Source: Gp6-AA40 sp035764385 (lineage in GTDB: Bacteria; Acidobacteriota; Vicinamibacteria; Vicinamibacterales; UBA2999). From it: DNA of 51,611 bases. Each line of letters opens with the position of its first letter. Position 1 is the first letter of the stretch. The stretch spans positions 1-51,611 of the forward strand of contig DASTZI010000212.1 in NCBI GenBank assembly GCA_035764385.1, read 5' to 3'. Position numbers and translations under genes: made by a program. Below, piece after piece: positions 1-8,264 of the stretch. A model generated the notes under the pieces. It was given only the letters and a program-made list of their open reading frames with translations, ran no database searches and was not told where the DNA came from.

Positions 1-479
1 CGACCAAGACAGCGTGCAATCGCCTTCAGGTTGTCGCCAACTGGCGCGTCGAGGCTGACATGCTTCCTCGAGGTCGGACCAACGACGAGCTTCTCCATGT
101 AAAGATCGGGCGCGTGCAGCAATCCGCCCTTCGACGACGCCGCCAGCACCGCGATCGCGTTGGGCGCGCCGGTCGCACAGAGATTCGTTCCTTCGAGCGG
201 GTCAACCGCGATGTCAACCTGCGGGTACGCTCGGCCGTTGGGCGACTTGTGCGCCACGCCGACCTTTTCACCGATGTAGAGCATCGGCGCTTCGTCACGT
301 TCGCCTTCGCCGATGACAATTGTTCCGTCAATCGGCACGGTATCCATGACGCGGCGCATCGCTTCGACCGCGACGGCGTCCGACTTGTGCCTATCGCCCT
401 GCCCCATCGTCTGGGCGCAGGCAACGGCGGCCTCTTCGACAACGCGCAGAAAATCGAGCGAGAGATCGGAATCAAGCAT
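1..479 (-). CDS. glpX: Class II fructose-1,6-bisphosphatase GlpX, 3' part cut by window edge
   Basis: Hydrolyses fructose-1,6-bisphosphate to fructose-6-phosphate, the committed gluconeogenic step, in the cytosol. The first 159 codons are present and the C-terminus lies beyond position 1. The translation begins MLDSDLSLDFLRVVEEAAVA and contains the GlpX signatures IGEGERDEAPMLYIGEKVG near residues 57-74 and AVDPLEGT near 91-98, which supply metal and phosphate ligands in this family, followed by a GAPNAIAVLAAS stretch. The ATG at 477-479 overlaps the end of the upstream acyl-CoA dehydrogenase by 8 nt, so the two genes are probably translationally coupled. The window edge prevents judging the catalytic C-terminal half. 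Confidence 0.93.
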   Translation of the reverse strand, partial: MLDSDLSLDFLRVVEEAAVACAQTMGQGDRHKSDAVAVEAMRRVMDTVPIDGTIVIGEGERDEAPMLYIGEKVGVAHKSPNGRAYPQVDIAVDPLEGTNLCATGAPNAIAVLAASSKGGLLHAPDLYMEKLVVGPTSRKHVSLDAPVGDNLKAIARCLG

Positions 480-1671
480 AGGGAGGCAGCTCGCAGCGGG
501 TTGGCCGGTCGGTCCTGTAGCCGAGCAGGTAATCGGCCTGCATCACCTTGTGAATCTCACGCGTGCCTTCGTAGATCACGGCACCCTTGCAGTTGCGGTA
601 AAAACGGCCCACGGGGTACTCGTCCGAGTAGCCATTGGCGCCGTGAATCTGCACGGCATCAGATGCGGCACGCTCGGAAGCAACGGTCGCGAACCATTTC
701 GCGAGACCGGTCTCTTTCGTATTGCGGCGGCCAACGTTCTTCAGCGACCCCGCACGCATCCACAGCAGCCGGGACGCCTGATAGTCGGATTCCATCTGCG
801 CGAGCATTTCCTTCACGAGCTGGTGTGAACCGATTTCGACGCCAAACGCCTTGCGCTGCTTTGCATAGCTCACGCTGGCATCGCGGCATGCGCGTATCAG
901 ACCGGTAGCGCCGGCCGCCACGGTGTAGCGTCCCTGATCCAGCGCGAACATCGCGATCTTGAAGCCCTCGCCCTCGCGGCCGACGAGATTCTCCTGCGGC
1001 ACTTCGACTTCGTCCATCTTGAAAAAGCCGGTATTGCCTGCCAGAATTCCCCACTTTTCCTTCAGCGTGCCGCTCGAAAACCCCTTGAACGTGCGTTCGA
1101 CGATGAACGCGCTGATGCCGTTCGGATCACGCTGCTTCTTCTTCTCCAGGTCGCTCCAGGCAAAGACGAGGAAGTTGTCGGCGACATCCGCAAGCGAGAT
1201 CCACATCTTCTCGCCCGTGAGAACATATCGATCGCCCTTCTTGATGGCGACCGACTGAATGCCGCGCGCATCGCTGCCCGCCGATGGTTCGGTCAGACCG
1301 TATGTCGCGATCTTCTGACCCTGGGCCTGTGGAATCAGATATCGGCTCTTCTGATCCTCGGTTCCCCATGACAGCAGCGTGAGACTGTTCAACCCGACGT
1401 GGACCGAGACAATCACACGCAGCGAGGTGTCGAGGTACTCAAGCTCCTCGCTCGCGATGCCGAGCGACACGTAGTCCATTCCGGCGCCGCCATACTTCTG
1501 GGGGACACAGCTGCCGAGCAGCCCCAGGTCGGCCATCTGCGGCAACAAGGCGCGATCGAACTGATGCGCGCGATCGAGATCGTGAATGCGCGGCGCGACC
1601 GCGCGGGCGCCCCACTCGCGCACGCTCTGCTCGAGCAACTGCTGCTCTTCAGTGAGATCCAGATTGAGCAT
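472..1671 (-). CDS. Acyl-CoA dehydrogenase family protein
   Basis: FAD-dependent alpha,beta-dehydrogenation of an acyl-CoA thioester. At 399 residues it is normal for the family. The N-terminal helical domain starts LDLTEEQQLLEQSVREW. The middle beta domain contains GLTEPSAGSDA (about 126-136) and the FAD-binding segment TGEKMWIS (about 152-159). The C-terminal domain ends with AVIYEGTREIHKVMQADYLL, where Glu368 of YEGT is the expected catalytic base. The C-terminal motif pattern resembles glutaryl-CoA or short-chain dehydrogenases, but substrate cannot be fixed from sequence. It overlaps glpX by 8 nt and follows the SAM-hydrolase-like gene with a 29-nt gap, so it probably belongs to one minus-strand transcription unit. 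Confidence 0.93.
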   Translation of the reverse strand: MLNLDLTEEQQLLEQSVREWGARAVAPRIHDLDRAHQFDRALLPQMADLGLLGSCVPQKYGGAGMDYVSLGIASEELEYLDTSLRVIVSVHVGLNSLTLLSWGTEDQKSRYLIPQAQGQKIATYGLTEPSAGSDARGIQSVAIKKGDRYVLTGEKMWISLADVADNFLVFAWSDLEKKKQRDPNGISAFIVERTFKGFSSGTLKEKWGILAGNTGFFKMDEVEVPQENLVGREGEGFKIAMFALDQGRYTVAAGATGLIRACRDASVSYAKQRKAFGVEIGSHQLVKEMLAQMESDYQASRLLWMRAGSLKNVGRRNTKETGLAKWFATVASERAASDAVQIHGANGYSDEYPVGRFYRNCKGAVIYEGTREIHKVMQADYLLGYRTDRPTRCELPPYA

Positions 1672-1700
1672 GAGAAACGACGAATCCTAGCATGGGGAGG

Positions 1701-2501
1701 TCATGCGGCAGAGCCCGTCTTCAGGCGGACGAGAACCGCGGCTCCGCGCGTCAAACCGAGACGCTCCGCTGCACTGCCGCCCGCAACCGCAATCTCGAGG
1801 TGATCGCTGCTGCCAAACAGCGCACACACGGCGCCGCTCTCTCCGTGCGCGTACGTGTCGACGAGCCTGGCGGCATGATGGCTGGCGACTTCGATCTCAA
1901 TCGGACCGCTCGCCGCGAATGCATCGACACTGCGACGGTCGATGTTCGTCACGAGATTACCGAACCGATCGACGCGCAGCACGCTGCCCGAGAGCTGGCG
2001 ACCTGCCACTCGAGGTTCTGGAATGTCGAGCATCTCCCATGTCGTGACCTGCCGGCCGAGCGCGCGAACCTCGATGCCCTTCGCCAGCCACGCGGCGGCG
2101 GGTGCGAACCTGTCGCGCCCTTCGAAGGTGCGGCTGATCGTCGGCCTGGCGTATTGCGGATCCGTCAGTTCCACGACCTGTGCCGGCGCGGTCTCCTTGA
2201 ACACCATCGTCAACAGTCCATTGTCGGGCGCGACGAATCGATAGCCGGCCGCCTCCGCCGCCAGACCGCGTCGGGCGGAGCCAACCCCCGGATCCACGAC
2301 ACACAGAAATACCGTGTCTTGCGGGTAGTACTTGTATGCAGCCGCGAGCTCGAGCGCGGCACCGAGCACATCCTGGGGAGCGATTTCGTGAGTGATGTCG
2401 GCGAGCGTCACGTCAGGGCAGATACCAAGCGCCACGCCCCGCATCGCGCCGACGTAGTGATCGCGCGTGCCGAAATCAGTCAGCAGCGCGATGACCGGCA
2501 G
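1701..2501 (-). CDS. SAM hydrolase (adenosine-forming) / DUF62 family protein, non-AUG start
   Basis: DUF62 proteins hydrolyse S-adenosylmethionine to adenosine and methionine; relatives are SAM-dependent halogenases. The family N-terminus VIALLTDFGTRDHYVGAMRG is encoded just upstream of the first ATG (2442-2444), followed by CPDVTLADITHEI and VDPGVGSARRGLA, and a second domain with VDRFGNLVTNI. Starting at the first ATG would remove the LTDFG motif that opens the active site. Upstream in this frame a TGA is met before any ATG, GTG or TTG, so CTG at 2499-2501 or 2514-2516 is the only common alternative. I place the start at 2501 tentatively. The gene overlaps the 3' end of the preceding methyltransferase-like gene by 26 nt. 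Confidence 0.82.
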   Translation of the reverse strand: MPVIALLTDFGTRDHYVGAMRGVALGICPDVTLADITHEIAPQDVLGAALELAAAYKYYPQDTVFLCVVDPGVGSARRGLAAEAAGYRFVAPDNGLLTMVFKETAPAQVVELTDPQYARPTISRTFEGRDRFAPAAAWLAKGIEVRALGRQVTTWEMLDIPEPRVAGRQLSGSVLRVDRFGNLVTNIDRRSVDAFAASGPIEIEVASHHAARLVDTYAHGESGAVCALFGSSDHLEIAVAGGSAAERLGLTRGAAVLVRLKTGSAA

Positions 2502-3186
2502 GCTCGCCCTCGGCAGTGGATGTCCCGGCGCTCGGCTTCCGGAAGAGCACTTCCCGCAGGTTGTTCTTCAGCAGGAACTGCTCGTAAATCCGAAGCGGCT
2601 CGAACAGGCGCTGGATATCGCGCGGCGATAGCGGGCGCTGTTTGCCGCGGGCGGCGCGGTATGAGCGGTACTGCAGCTGCTGGCGATCGGCCACGACGTA
2701 TCGCGTGAATCCGGGCGGAGCTTTCGTTGCCGCTTCCACAACGTTGAAGAGGGCGAAGAGCATGCCGTCAGGCCGCAGCATCCGGATCAACTCGCGCGCG
2801 AGCACCTGCGCCGACGCTTTGTCGAGATAGTCGAAGATGTCCCAGCAGAGGATACCGTCCACGGTGCCGTCTTCCTGCGAGAAGCGCTTCGCGAGAAATG
2901 ACGGTAGCGCGTCCATCTTGTCCTCTGTCACGTGGCGATCGATATCTTTGAAGACGTCCTCGACGTGAATCTTGCAGCCGAGCTCTTCGCCGAAAAACGC
3001 GACGTTGGTGCCGACGACCGGCCCGAGGTCGACGAGCAGCCGCTGGGATCGTGCGTTGAGGTTCGTTAAGAATTTGGCGAGCGCTTTGGTCGGATACACG
3101 GGCCAGTCGGCGCCCGCGTCAGCCGTCTCGTCCTTGCGCTTACGCGAAAAAAGATCTGAGAGAGACAACGACGAATGATAGACCAT
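2476..3186 (-). CDS. SAM-dependent methyltransferase-like protein
   Basis: A 236-residue protein with a class I methyltransferase-like layout: a glycine-poor motif I region LLVDLGPVVGTNVAFFGEEL (about 51-70), an acidic residue in KIHVEDVF (about 72-79), a motif IV-like ILCWDIFDYLD (about 111-121) and motif VI-like LRPDGMLFALFNVVE (about 136-150). Motif I lacks the usual GxGxG, so catalysis is uncertain. The C-terminal part is rich in Arg and Lys (RYRSYRAARGKQRPLS region). It lies downstream of the bactofilin gene on the same strand, separated by 139 nt containing a hairpin, and overlaps the next gene by 26 nt. The target is unknown. Confidence 0.6.
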   Translation of the reverse strand: MVYHSSLSLSDLFSRKRKDETADAGADWPVYPTKALAKFLTNLNARSQRLLVDLGPVVGTNVAFFGEELGCKIHVEDVFKDIDRHVTEDKMDALPSFLAKRFSQEDGTVDGILCWDIFDYLDKASAQVLARELIRMLRPDGMLFALFNVVEAATKAPPGFTRYVVADRQQLQYRSYRAARGKQRPLSPRDIQRLFEPLRIYEQFLLKNNLREVLFRKPSAGTSTAEGEPAGHRAAD

Positions 3187-3266
3187 CCGTTGCTCGCGCC
3201 GCTTGATCTCCGTGCAGATTGGTGGCTGCTGGTTTAGTCGTTCGTCGCAGCGGATAGGCGGGAGTA

Positions 3267-3300
3267 GTGGTTAGCAGCGCTTGTCGTTGCTACTAACCAC
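3267..3300. repeat. Hairpin of GTGGTTAG-type word between bactofilin and methyltransferase-like genes
   Basis: GTGGTTAGCAGC (3267-3278) pairs with GCTACTAACCAC (3289-3300) with a single mismatch and a 10-nt loop. Related CCACCAAC words follow at 3303-3311 and GGTGGCTGCTGG lies upstream at 3221-3232. It follows the bactofilin stop codon on the minus strand, so a transcript-end or processing role is possible. There is no U-run that would mark a classical intrinsic terminator. Confidence 0.6.
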
Positions 3301-3325
3301 GAACCACCAACTCACGAACCGGGCG

Positions 3326-3871
3326 TCAGTGCGCCGCGACGGGTTGCGACCCGACGTTTGGCGCGCTCGAACGCGTCACCTGCGCGTTGTCACCCTTGGA
3401 CTGTGACGGCTGGCCACCCTTCCGCTGCATATCGACGCTGCCGCGGAAATGCGCGCCCTCGGCGATCGCCACTCGCGGCGAGATAATGTCGCCGTCAACC
3501 GATCCGCCGTCGCGGATGTCCACTTTCTCCGTCGCCGTGACGTTGCCGTTCACTTCCCCCAGCACAATCACGGCCTTGGCGAAGACCTGCGCCTTGATCT
3601 TCCCGTTGGGGCCGATCGTCAGAACGTGGTCTCGAAGTTCGATCTTCCCTTCGACGTGCCCCTCGACGGTGAGATCTTCGCTGCCATTGAGCTCGCCCTT
3701 GATCACCACAGATTTCCCAATATTCACGACATCCCTCTCCATCATCTGGTGACGCCGGGGTTCCGGCTGCGCGGGCGCACTGGCCTGCGTCTGCGTCTGC
3801 TGTGCGGGGATGGCCGGGGTCGCCGGGCTGGCCGGGCCTGTCGGCTTCACCGCTTCATCGCGCTTCCACAT
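3326..3871 (-). CDS. Bactofilin (polymer-forming cytoskeletal protein)
   Basis: Bactofilins self-assemble into filaments from a right-handed beta-helix and scaffold envelope processes at the inner membrane. The 181-residue protein has a Pro/Ala/Thr/Gln-rich N-terminal tail (about 1-50), then the beta-helix core with the regular pattern VIKGELNGSEDLTVEGHVEG, LTIGPNGKIKAQVFAKAVIV and GEVNGNVTATEKVDIRDGGS, then a short disordered tail. I chose ATG 3869-3871 because GGAGGA sits 5 nt upstream; a longer frame to 3958 has no such site. It is divergent from the cysteine desulfurase gene, and a 148-nt region between them must hold both promoters. Confidence 0.92.
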   Translation of the reverse strand: MWKRDEAVKPTGPASPATPAIPAQQTQTQASAPAQPEPRRHQMMERDVVNIGKSVVIKGELNGSEDLTVEGHVEGKIELRDHVLTIGPNGKIKAQVFAKAVIVLGEVNGNVTATEKVDIRDGGSVDGDIISPRVAIAEGAHFRGSVDMQRKGGQPSQSKGDNAQVTRSSAPNVGSQPVAAH

Positions 3872-4019
3872 CTGGTCCTCCGACTGATTGGCAGCCCCAA
3901 GGCAGAACCAAGGGCCTGTGACTGAGCTCGTTATCGCGTCTCTGTGGCGGGAGCCCACTGAGTATATCGGCCGCTCGAAAAAGTTGTCTAGGCTTTCGGC
4001 CGAGCAATTTACCGGCCAG

Positions 4020-5207
4020 ATGGTACGATGCGAAGAGACCGTGCAGCGGATTTATCTGGACCACAACGCCACGACCCCCCTTCTGCCGGCTGTTATCGAC
4101 CGGATGACGGCAGTCCTGAAGGAGGAGTTCGGAAATCCTTCGAGCGTCCACCATTTCGGGCAGCAGGCAAAGGCCGCCGTCGACGACGCCCGGTCCGAGG
4201 TGGCGGAGTTGATTGGGGCGGACCCCTCCGAGGTGCTGTTTACCAGCGGCGGGACCGAAGGGGACAACATTGCCATTCGGGGCGCGGCAGAGGCGCTGGA
4301 AGGCACGGGGCGAAGGCACCTTGTCGCCAGCGCCATCGAGCATGAGGCGGTTTTGAACACGCTCAAGGCGCTCGCGCGGCGCGGCTGGCAGACAACCCTG
4401 TTGCCCGTCGACCAAAGCGGAGTGGTCTCGCCGGCCGCATTGCGGGAGGCGCTGACCGACCGGACGGTTCTCGTATCCGTGATGCATGCGAATAACGAAA
4501 TTGGGACGATTCAGCCCGTGGCCGAGCTGGCTCGACTCGCCCACGAGCGGGGCGCCCTGTTTCACACCGACGCCGTCCAGTCCGCTGGAAAAATCCCCGT
4601 TGACGTGAAGGCACTGGGGGTCGACCTGCTGTCGTTGTCGGCTCACAAGTTTTACGGTCCGAAGGGCGTCGGTGCCCTCTGGATCCGGCGTGGTCTTCGG
4701 GTGCTGCCGCTGCTGACCGGTGGCCGTCAGGAGCGGAGCCGCCGCGCGGGAACCGAGAATGTGCCGGGGATCGTCGGAATGGGGGTGGCTGCGACCGCCG
4801 CGGCCGGGAAGATGGAGAGCGAGGGCAGCAGACTCGGCGCGTTGCGCGATCGGCTCGAAGCCGGCATTCTGCGCGCGGTACCAGGGACGGCCGTCAATGG
4901 ATCGCCCGATCACCGTGTGCCGAATACGACCAACATCAGCTTCGATCGCATCGAGGCCGAGTCGCTGCTGATTGCGCTGGACCTCGAAGGCGTGGCGGTT
5001 TCCACCGGCTCGGCATGCTCGTCAGGAACGCTCGAACCGTCGCATGTGCTCAAGGCAATGGGCTTCAACGCTCACCGCACGCAGAACTCGATCCGCTTCA
5101 GCCTCGGTGCACGCAACACGGAGGCGGAGATCGATCGTGTGATCGCGGTGATGCCGGGCATTGTCGAGAAGCTCCGGAGCCTGACTCGAACCCCCGCGAG
5201 AGCGTGA
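4020..5207 (+). CDS. Cysteine desulfurase (IscS/NifS class V aminotransferase)
   Basis: PLP enzyme that removes sulfur from cysteine as a persulfide for Fe-S clusters and thiolated tRNA. The sequence shows RIYLDHNATTPLLPAVIDRM at the N-terminus, the PLP-stacking His in ASAIEHEAVLNTLK, NNEIGTIQP, the PLP lysine in SLSAHKFYGPKGVGALW, and the persulfide cysteine in STGSACSSGTLEPSHV near the C-terminus. At about 395 residues it matches NifS/IscS length. The start is uncertain: ATG 4020 or GTG 4041, the latter placing the family's usual MxRIYLDHNATTP at the terminus; neither has a strong ribosome site. It is followed after 17 nt by mnmA, so it is the likely sulfur donor for tRNA thiolation. Confidence 0.94.
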   Translation: MVRCEETVQRIYLDHNATTPLLPAVIDRMTAVLKEEFGNPSSVHHFGQQAKAAVDDARSEVAELIGADPSEVLFTSGGTEGDNIAIRGAAEALEGTGRRHLVASAIEHEAVLNTLKALARRGWQTTLLPVDQSGVVSPAALREALTDRTVLVSVMHANNEIGTIQPVAELARLAHERGALFHTDAVQSAGKIPVDVKALGVDLLSLSAHKFYGPKGVGALWIRRGLRVLPLLTGGRQERSRRAGTENVPGIVGMGVAATAAAGKMESEGSRLGALRDRLEAGILRAVPGTAVNGSPDHRVPNTTNISFDRIEAESLLIALDLEGVAVSTGSACSSGTLEPSHVLKAMGFNAHRTQNSIRFSLGARNTEAEIDRVIAVMPGIVEKLRSLTRTPARA

Positions 5208-5224
5208 TCGAACGATCCGAACGA

Positions 5225-6286
5225 ATGAGAATCGTCGTCGCAATGTCGGGAGGCGTCGACTCTTCTGTCGCCGCGGCTCTGCTCGCCGAGCAGGGTCATG
5301 ACGTTGTCGGTCTGTCGATGCAGCTCTACGATCAGCGCGGCGGCGAACAAACATGGGGCAGCTGCTGCACGCTCGACGATCTCCACGACGCGCGCCGCGT
5401 CGCATCCGTCATCGGTTTTCCGCACTACATCGTCAACTTCGAGCGCCAGTTTCGCGAGACGGTTATCTCGAACTTCGTTCAGGAGTACGCATCGGGACGG
5501 ACGCCGCTGCCGTGTGCGCACTGCAACAGTGACCTGAAGTTCTCGACGCTGCTGGAGCGGGCCCGAGGACTCGGCGCCGAGCAGGTCGCGACCGGCCATT
5601 ATGCGCGTGTGGAGCACGATGCCAACGGTCGATGGCTGCTGAAGCGCAGCGCGGATCCTGAGAAGGATCAGTCGTACTTCCTCTTTTCCCTGACGCAGGA
5701 TCAGCTCGCGCGCGCCGTGTTCCCGGTTGGAACGCTCGCCAAGGCGGAAGTGCGCAGCCAGGCACGTCGTCTCGGATTGGCGGTCGCCGAGAAGCCCGAC
5801 AGCCAGGAAATCTGTTTCATTCCCGACGGCGACTACGCGGCGTTCGTCGAGCGGACGAAGCCCGCCGTCACGCGCGGGGGCGCAATCGTTGACGAGGGCG
5901 GCCACCAGCTTGGCAGCCATGGCGGCGTCCATCGCTTTACGGTTGGCCAGCGAAAGGGACTCGGCATTGCGTCAACGATTCCGTTGTACGTCTTGCGGAT
6001 CGATGCTGACGAGGGACATGTGACGGTTGGACCGCGGGCGGCGCTCGATCGGGTGCGTCTGACCGCGTCGGGCGTCAACTGGATTTCCATTGATGCGCCA
6101 GCAGCGCCCGTCCGCGTCGCGGCACAGATTCGGCACCGGCACAAGCCAGCGCCGGGCGTCGTCTGCGCGTTCCCTGACGGTCGCGCCGAGATGGTCTTTG
6201 ACGATCCGCAGCCCGCGATCACACCCGGACAGGCCGTCGTCTTCTATGACGGCGAGGCGGTCGTCGGCGGCGGCTGGATCGATTAG
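5225..6286 (+). CDS. mnmA: tRNA-specific 2-thiouridylase MnmA
   Basis: Installs sulfur at C2 of the wobble uridine in tRNA for Lys, Glu and Gln, using sulfur relayed from a cysteine desulfurase. The 353-residue protein has the PP-loop VAMSGGVDSSVAAALL at residues 4-19, the catalytic cysteine in PLPCAHCNSDLKF (about 93-105) and the partner cysteine in DSQEICFIPDGDYAAF (about 190-205), followed by a beta-barrel C-terminal domain. ATG 5225 gives the typical MRIVVAMSGG terminus. An in-frame GTG at 5204 would overlap the upstream stop as GTGA and is a possible alternative. Adjacency to the desulfurase gene fits the pathway directly. Confidence 0.95.
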   Translation: MRIVVAMSGGVDSSVAAALLAEQGHDVVGLSMQLYDQRGGEQTWGSCCTLDDLHDARRVASVIGFPHYIVNFERQFRETVISNFVQEYASGRTPLPCAHCNSDLKFSTLLERARGLGAEQVATGHYARVEHDANGRWLLKRSADPEKDQSYFLFSLTQDQLARAVFPVGTLAKAEVRSQARRLGLAVAEKPDSQEICFIPDGDYAAFVERTKPAVTRGGAIVDEGGHQLGSHGGVHRFTVGQRKGLGIASTIPLYVLRIDADEGHVTVGPRAALDRVRLTASGVNWISIDAPAAPVRVAAQIRHRHKPAPGVVCAFPDGRAEMVFDDPQPAITPGQAVVFYDGEAVVGGGWID

Positions 6287-6299
6287 CAACTTCCAATCG

Positions 6300-6342
6300 C
6301 CAACTTCCAACTTCCAAGGGGTCCTTGGGAGTTGGAGGTTGG
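6300..6342. repeat. 19-bp-arm hairpin of CCAACTTCCAA word between convergent genes
   Basis: CCAACTTCCAACTTCCAAG (6300-6318) pairs with the arm at 6324-6342; the only two deviations become G-U pairs in the plus-strand RNA, with a 5-nt loop. A further partial word (CAACTTCCAA) precedes it at 6288-6297 and GGTTGGTGGTTGGG follows. It lies between mnmA and the convergently transcribed gene ending at 6353 and could act as a bidirectional transcript end. Confidence 0.75.
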
Positions 6343-6352
6343 TGGTTGGGCG

Positions 6353-7711
6353 TTAAGCAACGCCAGGCTCTGGCGGTGGCGTCGTCATCGGCGGTGCAGC
6401 GGGACCACGGCGCATGTGAATCCACGTCTGGATCGCGGCACCGAATCCCACTGTCCAGGCAAGGTACTCCAACAGGTAACCCGCGATGTAGAACGGCGCT
6501 CCAATCCCACCAACCGCGAGCGCGAACAATCGGCCAACAAGCGTGAGCGCGGCGATGACGACGATCCCGATCGCCGCGATGAGATACGGATTCCGCTCCG
6601 TGCGGCCAAATCTGTCGAGCGTCCATCCGCCGACCAAGTAGGCGGTCCCCGTGAAGCCGACGAGCATGACGATGCCGACGAGGATGATGGCGAACGGCAC
6701 CAGCACAAGCAGCGGAATGCCGATGATCGAGATCACGAGCGCAAGGATTGTGACCACGAGCACGGGGACGAACAGGATTTCCGCCAGCAGCCCCATCAAT
6801 CCCGAGCGCACAGGTTCGGCACCGATGCGGGCGGCAATCTGTTGGACCGGCCGCTGCCCCACCGCCGTCACAATCAAGGCAAACAGAAGGAACATCAGCA
6901 CCCGGACGATCGTTGTCACGAACCGTTGGACCCGTGATGCAAGCGTGCCGAACAGGATGTTCCGCATGTTGATGTTGTACGGGGGAATCGTCTGACCGTT
7001 GGCGCCGATACCGATCTCATTGATCTTGCCGAACACCTGCGCCTGCGGATCCCGCTTGAATGGCCCGCCGACAGCCGTCACCTCGCCACGAACGACAGCG
7101 TGCGGTCCGAGCGTGAGTCCGCCGCCGACGCCGACGACGTCGCCCGTTACTTCCCCGTTGACGGTGACGGGACCTCCGATCGCGACGACATCGCCGTCAA
7201 CGCGCTCGTTCTCAGCCACATCGACAGCGCCGCCGCCGATCCGCACGACATCGCCTTTGCGTTCGACTGAGCGTGCCGGCGGCTCCGGCGCCGGTGGTAC
7301 CGGCGGAGTCGGTATCGTGGCACTCGGTGGCGCAGGCGCGCCGCCGGGCGTCGCCCCGGGTGCGGCAGCTCCCTCCGGCGCCGCAAGCTGCCGTTGTTCC
7401 GCGGCGCTCAGGTACGTCAACTGAACGATCGGCCCGGCATCGGCTCCGAGACGATCACGCAACTGCGCCGCTGTCAGCGTGTCGCCGTCCACCGTGACAG
7501 CGCCGTTGACGACCTGAATCATGCGCACACGCGGATTGGCCGTCTTCGGCACAAGCGCAATGCCCTGCTGCAGTGCCACGATGTCGTACCGCGACGACAG
7601 CTGCATTCGCAACTCCGCGGCCGTAGCGGTTTGTGCGTGGACGATGTACGCCGTGCGCACCATCAGCGCGACAGTCAGTACAGCCAGCGCGATGAAAATC
7701 TGCCTTCTCAT
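6353..7711 (-). CDS. Membrane protein with bactofilin-like polymer-forming domain
   Basis: A 452-residue protein with an N-terminal signal or anchor helix (FIALAVLTVALMVRTAYIV region, 5-25), a soluble section of about 100 residues, an Ala/Pro-rich linker (about 110-150), a repetitive segment with bactofilin-like beta-strand periodicity (GDVVRIGGGAVDVAENERVD, GDVVAIGGPVTVNGEVTGDV and onward to about 235), and then five or so hydrophobic helices from about 265 to 435. It ends Pro-rich. Its ATG overlaps the stop of the preceding gene as ATGA (7708-7711), so it is co-translated with the ECF sigma/anti-sigma pair and may be an envelope-stress effector or sensor. The specific role is unknown. Confidence 0.7.
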   Translation of the reverse strand: MRRQIFIALAVLTVALMVRTAYIVHAQTATAAELRMQLSSRYDIVALQQGIALVPKTANPRVRMIQVVNGAVTVDGDTLTAAQLRDRLGADAGPIVQLTYLSAAEQRQLAAPEGAAAPGATPGGAPAPPSATIPTPPVPPAPEPPARSVERKGDVVRIGGGAVDVAENERVDGDVVAIGGPVTVNGEVTGDVVGVGGGLTLGPHAVVRGEVTAVGGPFKRDPQAQVFGKINEIGIGANGQTIPPYNINMRNILFGTLASRVQRFVTTIVRVLMFLLFALIVTAVGQRPVQQIAARIGAEPVRSGLMGLLAEILFVPVLVVTILALVISIIGIPLLVLVPFAIILVGIVMLVGFTGTAYLVGGWTLDRFGRTERNPYLIAAIGIVVIAALTLVGRLFALAVGGIGAPFYIAGYLLEYLAWTVGFGAAIQTWIHMRRGPAAPPMTTPPPEPGVA

Positions 7712-8208
7712 ACCTGTGCGTCTCCGAGGCGCTCAGCGCTGGCAATCCGATGCAGCGCATAGAACGCAAGTATTCCGAGGAACTCCACTCCGACGACGGC
7801 CGCCACACGCCCGGGCGTGATCAACGCCGAGGCAACCACGGCGCCAACATGGCCAAGCGTCAGCCACCCGTGCAACGCGACGCTGGCATAGGCGATCAGC
7901 CACGGCACGATATGGCCGGTGAGAAACGCGATCGCCTTGACAGCCAACCCGCCAAGAAGCGGCGACGCGGAATAGGCGATCGCTGCGCTCGCGATGATAA
8001 GCGCGGCCACAGCCGTCCACGCACCGGCGAGCAGCCGGCGGCGCCGTGCGCGCCAACGCCAAACGGTGCTGACCGTCTGCTCGACAAAGGCCGAGCGCGG
8101 CTGCACCTTCGGGACCGCGGCGAACAGGTGAGCCAGAGCCGTATCCGCGGCATCGTCCTCGCCGCCTTGTTCGGCCATCAGCCACGCGTCGAGCTGTTTG
8201 CGGTCCAT
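7708..8208 (-). CDS. Membrane protein in anti-sigma position next to ECF sigma
   Basis: A 166-residue protein. The N-terminal 45 residues are soluble and acidic (MDRKQLDAWLMAEQGGEDDA), then a basic stretch WRWRARRRR precedes three or four hydrophobic helices. No HxxxCxxC zinc anti-sigma motif is visible, so it is not a classical ZAS protein. Position directly downstream of the sigma factor gene, with 56 nt between, and N-cytoplasmic/C-membrane topology make an anti-sigma or regulator role the best guess. ATG 8206-8208 is the first start after the sigma stop codon; the ribosome site is weak. It overlaps the next gene by 4 nt (ATGA). Confidence 0.6.
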   Translation of the reverse strand: MDRKQLDAWLMAEQGGEDDAADTALAHLFAAVPKVQPRSAFVEQTVSTVWRWRARRRRLLAGAWTAVAALIIASAAIAYSASPLLGGLAVKAIAFLTGHIVPWLIAYASVALHGWLTLGHVGAVVASALITPGRVAAVVGVEFLGILAFYALHRIASAERLGDAQV

Positions 8209-8264
8209 CTTTCGGTCTCTGATCGTGTCGCTGTTCACGTTACGGAACCTCCGCCTAAACGGTT

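Noticed and set aside
3888..4019. N-terminal extension of the cysteine desulfurase to 3888
   Set aside because: The extension overlaps the bactofilin promoter region and its composition is not protein-like; the family starts at the RIYLDHNATTP motif.
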